Assembly (NCBI GenBank): GCA_900548195.1
Contig: URJQ01000014.1
Span: forward strand, 1 to 31,160
Length of the DNA stretch: 31,160 bases
DNA from: an uncultured Prevotella sp.
Lineage (GTDB): Bacteria; Bacteroidota; Bacteroidia; Bacteroidales; Bacteroidaceae
Direction of reading: 5' to 3'
How positions within the stretch are numbered: the stretch's first letter is position 1; every line of letters starts with the position of its first letter. Of the stretch, positions 25,198 through 31,160 are shown one piece after another. Position numbers and translations under genes: made by a program. The notes below the pieces were generated by a model. The model saw nothing but the letters and a program-made list of their open reading frames with translations. It was not told the DNA's origin and did not search any database.

Positions 25198-25587
25198 CTA
25201 TAATGCAAGGAGATAGGCTGCAAACGAATCTGCAACTTTACGCAATGAGAGTTTGGGCTGATATGTATATATTTCACCTGTCTCTTTTTGCAAAAGAAGG
25301 ATTCCGTCAATAGCCATATTCGAAATGACATACATATCTTGTGGAAAACCATTTGATGCGCTTCGAGCTTTTTTTGTTGCCTTTACAACATCATAGTTAT
25401 CGGGGGCTATTCCTAAGAATTCTTCACCTTTGACACACAAGAAACCATAGTCCTGCAACAGTTTCTTATATTCTGGCGAAAACACAAGACCTAGTTCCTT
25501 CTCGGCATTTTCTATATCAGCGCAAGTGACACTTCCTGTAAATCTTTTGCGCTTAAAAGACTCTATTATTGTTGTGATATTATTCAT
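25198..25587 (-). CDS. SMI1/KNR4 (SUKH-1) family immunity protein
   Basis: A 129-aa cytoplasmic protein that probably neutralises the nuclease encoded just upstream. The SUKH pattern is visible: an N-terminal helix with DIENAEKELGLVFSPEYKKLLQDYGFL, then GEEFLGIAPDNYDVV, a strand AIDGILLLQKETGEIYTY and a final helix (KVADSFAAYLLAL). SUKH proteins are the commonest immunity proteins of polymorphic toxin systems, especially against nucleases. The ATG lies two bases after the toxin gene stop, so the two are translationally coupled. It is the last gene of the operon. Confidence 0.85.
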   Translation of the reverse strand: MNNITTIIESFKRKRFTGSVTCADIENAEKELGLVFSPEYKKLLQDYGFLCVKGEEFLGIAPDNYDVVKATKKARSASNGFPQDMYVISNMAIDGILLLQKETGEIYTYQPKLSLRKVADSFAAYLLAL

Positions 25588-25589
25588 AG

Positions 25590-26573
25590 TTATAATGTAT
25601 TGAAGCGTGCAGACCAGTATTCTTTTCTTTCCTTGTTGAATTCAACTCTATCTACAGAAGATTCATCGAATGTGTGGAGAATCTTAAAGTTACCGTCACT
25701 GTGATGCTGGTCGTATGTGAGTTCTGCAAGTGGTGAATCTGGGTTCTGACCGATATGGTGCAGTTCATAAGGATAACCGTCCTTGTCTCGTGGAGGATAA
25801 CCTTCTTCTGCAAGGTCTCTGTTACTCCAATCTGGCCATTTCGGTTCATTACAAGCATCGCCATCTATATTTGGCTGGAGCAGAGCTGGCTTGCCATTGA
25901 CTTCTCCTTCTACCAGTCCTGCATCGATATAGATTTTTGCCTCTTCTTTTGTACGAATAGCATCCACTATCTTATCAGACCAACCTGTTTGTTCCTTTAT
26001 CTCTTTCTTATCTTCGGCAGTCAATCCTTCAGGTTTCTTCTCAACTGCGGCATCTGAAGCTTCAGTATGATAAAAAACATTGTTATCAATACACTCTTTT
26101 ATTTTATCACTTGAAGAAGTGTCAATGGTATGTCCACCTATTACTTCTACAGAAACGCCACTATCATCGGGTGGCAATCTATCTACAAATGGATATAGTT
26201 CATTGTTTATTTCTGTAGTTGAATCAAGCGGAGATAGTTCATCTACAAATTCATCCATGCCAGGATTTTGATGAACGTCAGCACCTGCAGGTTCCAATTC
26301 ATCCACAAAAACATCATTGTCCAATGTTGACTCTGTTTTTTCACCATGGGACAAGTCACCTTCAATCTTCAATTCCTTGTTTGAAGATTGTCCTTCAAGA
26401 CTTTTAATATTTTGTTTTTTATCTGCTACAGCACCAGATAATTCCTTAGTTGCCACAATCTGTTCTTCTCCTTCAGACTCTGCAACGGTTTTCGCTTTTT
26501 CCAATACATCATGTATTTTCCCTACAGCTTCAACAACTTCTTTCGCGACTTTAATGGTTGTTACGATATCCAT
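25590..26573 (-). CDS. Putative polymorphic toxin with C-terminal LHH-type HNH/ENDO VII nuclease domain
   Basis: A 327-aa protein with three parts. Residues 1-60 are helical (VTTIKVAKEVVEAVGKIHDVLEKAK). The acidic, probably disordered middle holds FVDELEP, FVDELSP and FVDRLPP starting at F89, F109 and F129, an exact 20-residue spacing. The C-terminal part (about 185-327) ends in an HNH/ENDO VII fold with the LHH signature: RDKDGYPYELHHIGQ (LHH at 271-273), then LTYDQHHSDGNFKILH (H290/H291, H300) as further metal or catalytic residues. There is no signal peptide, so it needs dedicated export or acts in the cell. It follows the ATPase gene by 94 bp and precedes its probable immunity gene by two bases. 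Strong as a nuclease; the toxin role is inferred from context. Confidence 0.8.
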   Translation of the reverse strand: MDIVTTIKVAKEVVEAVGKIHDVLEKAKTVAESEGEEQIVATKELSGAVADKKQNIKSLEGQSSNKELKIEGDLSHGEKTESTLDNDVFVDELEPAGADVHQNPGMDEFVDELSPLDSTTEINNELYPFVDRLPPDDSGVSVEVIGGHTIDTSSSDKIKECIDNNVFYHTEASDAAVEKKPEGLTAEDKKEIKEQTGWSDKIVDAIRTKEEAKIYIDAGLVEGEVNGKPALLQPNIDGDACNEPKWPDWSNRDLAEEGYPPRDKDGYPYELHHIGQNPDSPLAELTYDQHHSDGNFKILHTFDESSVDRVEFNKERKEYWSARFNTL

Positions 26574-26667
26574 AATTTATATTATATTTGAAAATTAACA
26601 TATATAAAGGGGATTGTTCTACACTGAAGCCATGATTTTCATGTCAGCCTTTTACTCAGAACTGGCA

Positions 26668-29600
26668 TCAACATTTATTAAAGAATGTCTGTCGCCATTC
26701 CTTATAGCTAGCGTTATTCCTTACATAACACATCTCAACATAGTAATAGAATGTTCTACTCAACTCTTGATTGAACATTTCCTTTAACACAATGTCAAAC
26801 TTGAGACGGACTTGCTTCATAGTTGTATATTGTGAAGTCATGTTGGTGTACTCAGCATCAATATTCAGATACTGCTTTACCACATAAGCAAGTTCTACAA
26901 AGTTATATTTTTCCCATAGAGAAAGCTTATTTGATGTACGATACTCTCCTACCAAATCCATCAAAGTGAATCTGATAGAGGTTGGCATATCAGAGGTCGT
27001 TATATTCTGTTCTACATCATCAATCTCTATATCCGTTCCAATATATGGATGCAATAGGAATTCTACGACATTTACGTCGTAACGCTTTACAGCCTTTCTG
27101 GCTTGAGGTGTAGTCTTGTTAAAGATATAATCCTTCTGATAATCCTCAAACAAGTCAACCTTGCACTGAACTGGTTCCTCCCAATTGTTTTGATAGACTA
27201 TTGCTTCACCCTGTCCCTGACGCGCGATTTCATCAATCTGCTCATCGTTCAATGACATTGAAGCTCCTGCAATCTTTCGATCTTCAGCCTCTGGAAGTGA
27301 AAGTACGATTTTGGTGTTTGTATTCCTTATTGCAGCTGCATCCAACATGGAAGGAGACTGGTCAACTATAATGAAAGACTCTCCATAAGTACGCATTTCT
27401 GCTATACTGTTGGTTATCATTTCCACTGACTTGCCTGCTATATTCGAATTCTCCATTGATTGAGAGGTTGAGACTTTCTTAAGCAAGTTGTGAGCTTCCT
27501 CAAGCACGGTGACGTGTCTTAATTCTCTGTTCATTCCAGATTCTGACATTCGGAATTCATTAAGTTTCACTATCAGGAATCCCATTATCAGTGCATTAGT
27601 TTCTGGAGACCCCGTACGACTCAAGTCAACAATTGTATTCTTATTGAACAAATCTTCATCTGCAACAGACCCTCTGTTGAACATTTTATCAAACATTCCC
27701 TCACAAAGGTCCTGCAATCTCTTTTCTATTGCAGCTTTATAATCACCTTTTGTATCAGCAGAATAGTCGGAATGGTCGATATAGTCTTTTAAGCATGCAA
27801 CGACATCTTCCACTTTAGGAAATATAGGTGTATCAAACTTATGCTCAGAAGTTTCCACATCCCATCCACATTTTTCATATGCGGTTATAATAGAATGTTC
27901 AAGAATTGATGGCATAGCAGCATACAGAGACCAACACGCATTGAATATTCCCACTATTCTTTTTATATGCTCTAACACATCGATATGCTCATACGGGAAA
28001 ACAAACGGATTTATCTGCAACAGGTTTCCGACTTTGTTAGTGTGGCTATAGACAGTCACATCATCCAACATGCCGAACACATGTTTATACTCACCCTTAG
28101 CTGGCTCTATGACCATAAAGGTTTTTCCTTGTTCTCTCAATTGCTTCAGGAGAAGGTACATCGTATTTGATTTACCGCTTCCTGTAGATCCTGTTACAAA
28201 AAGGTGCTTTGTCAATTCTGCAACGTCCAGATCAACTGGTGTATCTGAAGTCTTGCCCAGATATGTGATTTCACCCAGATGGATAGTCTCATTACTACAA
28301 CGACTGGCGAATACATTTCTGGCAAATGTGGCTCTTTCCTGTACGATTATACCAGGGACACTACTCTGTGGAAATGACAAGTGTATAGCAAGTTCTTTAC
28401 TGTTTACGACCGAACCCGCAGAAACGTCTAAAAAATTAAAATCAAAACGAGGGTGAAGACTATTACATAAATACTGACTTATTTCCTTTACAGAATTGGC
28501 ATCCGTCCAAGTGTTGATTGCACAAGTTTCCAATCCACTTTCTTCACCGATAATGGATCCTCTATAGATGCTTGATAATTGTTGGGCTGTCGTAGGATCG
28601 TTTGCCACAAAATAAGTGGCAACAGACCACAATCCGAAAGGTCTTCCGTTTTGGAGTCTTTCAAGTTGCTTGTCAAGTATATCAAGATAAAACTTTACAG
28701 TTCTATTCTTGTATGTTATCTGTTTGGTATAGCCTTTTGTTAGAGATTCATTGTCTCCAGTCTGTTTAGACGTACCTTTTGTAATGCTATTATTGCTTCC
28801 TGTCTGATTGGCTTCAGAGTATGAGAAATTATCACAGATGGTCTTCGAACGGCTTTTACTTATGCTTTGACTTCTTCCTCCTCCTGTTTTTCCTCCTACT
28901 ATACCATGCCAGAAAGATTTCCGAATACCTATACTGATATTCTCACTGCTTCCATGCGTTTCTGTTTCTCCTTCTGTATTGCTTTCTGAATAGCCGTCTG
29001 TATATGTTGCTGTTTTCGAAATTGACTCACCAATAGTTTCGGAGAGATTTTCAGTAAACGATTTGGAAATTCCTTTTGTTTCACTTTCATTGAAAGTCAT
29101 TTGCAATGTCTCAGCAGGAGAAAGAGATGAATACAACCTACTAAATGATGTAATCATTTCGTTTGCTTCCACATTACCGACACTATCTGCAATGAAATAA
29201 GCTCTGAATTGTGGTATATAAGCAGTTGCATTAATCAATCTCTCAATACCTTGCACAAACTTTTCCTTTTTGTCATCACGTAATGATGCGATAGCTGACA
29301 CACAAGAGACTGCAGGCATTGAAAAAGTCATCTCGGGAATAGAGGCGGCTTTAGTGCTGATACCAGGGAAATAGCCCTGAAGACCAGCCTCAAGTATTTC
29401 TCCAGAAACATTGCTGTTTCCGGAAAAATCCCTTGCACCAAGATACAGTTCTACTTCACCGTTATTTTGTTTGTTCAAAACGAGAATTACATTTTTGGCA
29501 CATTTATGTAATGACATATAGAGCATAGATAGCTTGTCTGTAAAATAGACATCATTCTCCGTCACTATTCTATTCACCCTGTACCATCTTACTCTTGAAT

Positions 29601-29823
29601 ACGTGGTATCAGAAGGAAATGGTTTCACAGGACAAACACACAAGTCATGCAAATAATCACGAGTGACCATACTATCGAAGACCTGCATACTTGCTGTTGC
29701 GAGTTGCATATCTTCGTTAGTGTCATATTGGACCGTTCGCTGTCCTTGTTTCTTGGCAGATATATCTTTCAAGTCCATCGTTTCCTCGATAGACGATATT
29801 TCATTTTGATTATTCCTATCCAT
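26668..29823 (-). CDS. HerA-like (DUF87) ATPase with Ser/Thr/Gly-rich insert
   Basis: A 1051-aa AAA+/RecA-fold ATPase of the HerA/FtsK superfamily. Residues 1-240 form an unassigned N-terminal region. A low-complexity insert at about 245-370 is rich in S, T, E, K and G (SITKG and SLTKG repeats, GKTGGGRSQS). The motor follows: Walker A GSTGSGKS (545-552), an adjacent VIEPAKGEYK (571-580), Walker B VTVLEEAHNLL (771-781) and the HerA-type sensor region IIVDQSPSMLDAAAIRNTNTKIVLSLP (about 818-844). The remainder is unassigned. HerA relatives translocate DNA or, in secretion systems, energise protein transfer. The gene starts two bases after the upstream gene stop. It carries no nuclease domain and no adjacent NurA was recognised. 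Confidence 0.85.
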   Translation of the reverse strand: MDRNNQNEISSIEETMDLKDISAKKQGQRTVQYDTNEDMQLATASMQVFDSMVTRDYLHDLCVCPVKPFPSDTTYSRVRWYRVNRIVTENDVYFTDKLSMLYMSLHKCAKNVILVLNKQNNGEVELYLGARDFSGNSNVSGEILEAGLQGYFPGISTKAASIPEMTFSMPAVSCVSAIASLRDDKKEKFVQGIERLINATAYIPQFRAYFIADSVGNVEANEMITSFSRLYSSLSPAETLQMTFNESETKGISKSFTENLSETIGESISKTATYTDGYSESNTEGETETHGSSENISIGIRKSFWHGIVGGKTGGGRSQSISKSRSKTICDNFSYSEANQTGSNNSITKGTSKQTGDNESLTKGYTKQITYKNRTVKFYLDILDKQLERLQNGRPFGLWSVATYFVANDPTTAQQLSSIYRGSIIGEESGLETCAINTWTDANSVKEISQYLCNSLHPRFDFNFLDVSAGSVVNSKELAIHLSFPQSSVPGIIVQERATFARNVFASRCSNETIHLGEITYLGKTSDTPVDLDVAELTKHLFVTGSTGSGKSNTMYLLLKQLREQGKTFMVIEPAKGEYKHVFGMLDDVTVYSHTNKVGNLLQINPFVFPYEHIDVLEHIKRIVGIFNACWSLYAAMPSILEHSIITAYEKCGWDVETSEHKFDTPIFPKVEDVVACLKDYIDHSDYSADTKGDYKAAIEKRLQDLCEGMFDKMFNRGSVADEDLFNKNTIVDLSRTGSPETNALIMGFLIVKLNEFRMSESGMNRELRHVTVLEEAHNLLKKVSTSQSMENSNIAGKSVEMITNSIAEMRTYGESFIIVDQSPSMLDAAAIRNTNTKIVLSLPEAEDRKIAGASMSLNDEQIDEIARQGQGEAIVYQNNWEEPVQCKVDLFEDYQKDYIFNKTTPQARKAVKRYDVNVVEFLLHPYIGTDIEIDDVEQNITTSDMPTSIRFTLMDLVGEYRTSNKLSLWEKYNFVELAYVVKQYLNIDAEYTNMTSQYTTMKQVRLKFDIVLKEMFNQELSRTFYYYVEMCYVRNNASYKEWRQTFFNKC

Positions 29824-29825
29824 AT

Positions 29826-30488
29826 TTATAAAACGCCAAATTCAACCAAAATCGAGTTAGAATACTGTTCAGCATCTTTCAACCATTGCTTAAGGTCATT
29901 GATCAGACAGGTTACAAGACGGTCTTTTTCTTTTTTCAGTTGACGCTCATACTGTTCAACCTTGAAAGCGTAGTCACTTTCCTGATTCTTCTTATTTTGT
30001 TTATACACGAAAGTGGCTGCTCCCAATGCAAGGACTTCTGCAGCTACAGCTTTCCAAGCACCTGAGAGAATATATAGACCGGCTGCGACGAGCGTACCAA
30101 TGCCTACTATTTTCGGAGTATGTATATTGAGGTTCTCATAAGATAGTTCTGGCTGTTTCAAAGATGAATCCACCTTCGTTTCTCTTATTGCTATCCAATG
30201 ATTAGATGACCATTTCTTCATCAGGGCACGATAACCATCATGGAAGTCAATAAACTTATTATATACATTTTCATCAGCTATCTTACTGGCACCATTTGTA
30301 TATAGTCCATCTATACTGAAAAAATACTTTTCCAGAACCGACTGCGCTACAAATCTTGCTGATTCTACAAATGATTTCAGATTGTCATCTGAGACATCAT
30401 CATCAAGATACTCCTGGGCTTTCTGACGGACTTCAGTCTCAAGCCTGATATAGTCCATCAAAATTGGAAATTTATAATTTGCATCCAT
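29826..30488 (-). CDS. Hypothetical protein with central membrane hairpin
   Basis: A 220-aa protein I do not recognise. The first 120 residues are mostly helical and soluble (SFVESARFVAQSVLEKYFF, YRALMKKWSSNHWIA). Residues 126-163 are hydrophobic (IVGIGTLVAAGLYILSGAW then AVAAEVLALGAATFVY), enough for a membrane hairpin of two short helices. A charged coiled-coil tail follows (KQNKKNQESDYAFKVEQYERQLKKEKDRL). It overlaps the previous gene by 17 bp and ends two bases before the ATPase gene, so it probably works with the ATPase, perhaps as its membrane anchor. Confidence 0.75.
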   Translation of the reverse strand: MDANYKFPILMDYIRLETEVRQKAQEYLDDDVSDDNLKSFVESARFVAQSVLEKYFFSIDGLYTNGASKIADENVYNKFIDFHDGYRALMKKWSSNHWIAIRETKVDSSLKQPELSYENLNIHTPKIVGIGTLVAAGLYILSGAWKAVAAEVLALGAATFVYKQNKKNQESDYAFKVEQYERQLKKEKDRLVTCLINDLKQWLKDAEQYSNSILVEFGVL

Positions 30489-31104
30489 ACTCTTCCGCTA
30501 TTTTTACAAGTTCCGCTGATGCCTTGCTGGTTTCTGCCATACAAGCATCTTTCTCAGCTTTGAATTCCTCTTTTCGTGACAACTGAGTCTTTAGATTTTC
30601 AAGATGAGACAACTCTTCTTTGAGTTTGTTATCGACCTCATCATTTATCAGAGTCTTCAAGTTGTCTGCCTTTTCCTTTATTTGGCGTTCTACTTGGTCT
30701 TTGTCTTTTCTTGCCCGCTTGATTGCTATGACTTTGAACTCCTTCAGTTTCTTCTCATAGTTGGTTTTATTGCCATACTTTGCAGGAATGACATAATCCG
30801 ACTCACAGCATCTCCGAATCACCTTGCTTTCAGATATTACATATTTCTCCTGACTATGTGCCGTAGCTTCATGTTCTATAGCGGCAAAATCTATAGGCTC
30901 AAGAAAAAGATCCTCAGACTTGAAATCCTTTAGTATATCTGAGAACTGCTTTTTGAGATCAACAAATATGTTTTTTTCCTTTATTTTCACTTCATCAAAC
31001 ATATTTGTCATAGCAGCTCTCACAGAATCTATATCCGGGAGATCCCCTATCTTAAGTAGTCTTTCATCAATAAAAGAAATCTCTTTTTTTATTTTTTCAA
31101 TCAT
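30472..31104 (-). CDS. Hypothetical helical/coiled-coil protein
   Basis: A 210-aa, mostly helical, charged protein with no signal peptide or membrane segment. A long coiled coil is likely at about 120-185 (KDKDQVERQIKEKADNLKTLINDEVDNKLKEELSHLENLK, in pieces). The middle contains RRCCESDY with adjacent cysteines. No family was recognised. Its ATG overlaps the stop of the truncated upstream gene (ATGATTGA), and its own 3' end overlaps the membrane-hairpin gene by 17 bp. It is therefore part of the same operon and probably a structural or regulatory partner of the ATPase. Confidence 0.7.
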   Translation of the reverse strand: MIEKIKKEISFIDERLLKIGDLPDIDSVRAAMTNMFDEVKIKEKNIFVDLKKQFSDILKDFKSEDLFLEPIDFAAIEHEATAHSQEKYVISESKVIRRCCESDYVIPAKYGNKTNYEKKLKEFKVIAIKRARKDKDQVERQIKEKADNLKTLINDEVDNKLKEELSHLENLKTQLSRKEEFKAEKDACMAETSKASAELVKIAEEYGCKL

Positions 31105-31160
31105 CTTTTAGGGTATCTTTCATAACAATCTGCTTGCCTAATTCTTTAAGGTCAAAGCAT
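31097..31160 (-). CDS. 3' end of a gene cut by the window edge
   Basis: The minus strand stays open from the right edge for 20 codons, ending KQIVMKDTLKDD then TGA. The stop overlaps the next start as ATGATTGA, the tight coupling seen through the rest of the operon, which is why I call this a gene. Too short to identify. Confidence 0.55.
   Translation of the reverse strand, partial: CFDLKELGKQIVMKDTLKDD

Noticed and set aside
26668..29823. ATPase as a conjugation VirB4/TraC or TraG coupling protein
   Set aside because: The sensor region and Walker B context fit HerA-type proteins better, and no relaxase or other mating genes are present.

Overview
The window looks like chromosomal DNA from a Bacteroidota bacterium, most likely Prevotella/Segatella or a close relative. 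This rests on gene content (a PtpA-like S9 peptidase, DUF5686, tandem DUF4230 and a DUF4890-like protein), on the phylum's promoter element TAnnTTTG upstream of several genes, on weak Shine-Dalgarno signals, and on AT-rich palindromic repeats between genes. No tRNA, rRNA, insertion sequence or CRISPR array was seen.

Region 1 (1-6.28 kb, minus strand) is housekeeping: cysE, then a THUMP-domain RNA methyltransferase with a long RG/RD-rich tail, then a prolyl tripeptidyl peptidase overlapping it by 14 bp, then purD. Region 2 (6.28-7.42 kb) is about 1.1 kb without a convincing gene. It holds a 22-bp tandem array and a 33-bp tandem array. Region 3 (7.4-9.1 kb, plus) has a sugar nucleotidyltransferase and a small ATP-grasp protein. 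A 98-bp repeat copied from the left edge of the window (96/98 identical) follows it. Region 4 (9.3-17.7 kb) carries a DUF5686 outer-membrane protein, a convergent DUF4890-like periplasmic protein, two overlapping DUF4230 genes behind a promoter that predicts a leaderless mRNA, a flavodiiron protein, an SGNH hydrolase and a membrane-anchored coiled-coil protein. Region 5 (17.8-25.1 kb, plus) is an export operon (TolC, HlyD, two ABC-2 permeases, no ATP-binding subunit) running into an RsbW-like kinase and a STAS antagonist, ended by a strong hairpin. A MATE transporter with its own promoter follows.

Region 6 (25.2-31.16 kb, minus) is the most unusual part and looks more AT-rich than the rest. 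It is a compact operon, cut by the right edge: a truncated gene, a helical/coiled-coil protein, a protein with a central hydrophobic hairpin, a 1051-aa HerA-like ATPase with a Ser/Thr/Gly-rich insert, a protein with a C-terminal LHH-type HNH nuclease domain, and a SUKH (SMI1/KNR4) immunity protein. The last two are spaced 2 bp apart, as in polymorphic toxin-immunity pairs. The nuclease has no signal peptide. Its middle carries three FVDxLxP motifs at exact 20-residue spacing, which could be a recognition tag. The inferred model is a toxin-immunity cassette with a dedicated HerA-type ATPase machine, possibly for delivery; an intracellular defence role is the main alternative. No function has been shown, and the operon extends beyond the window.
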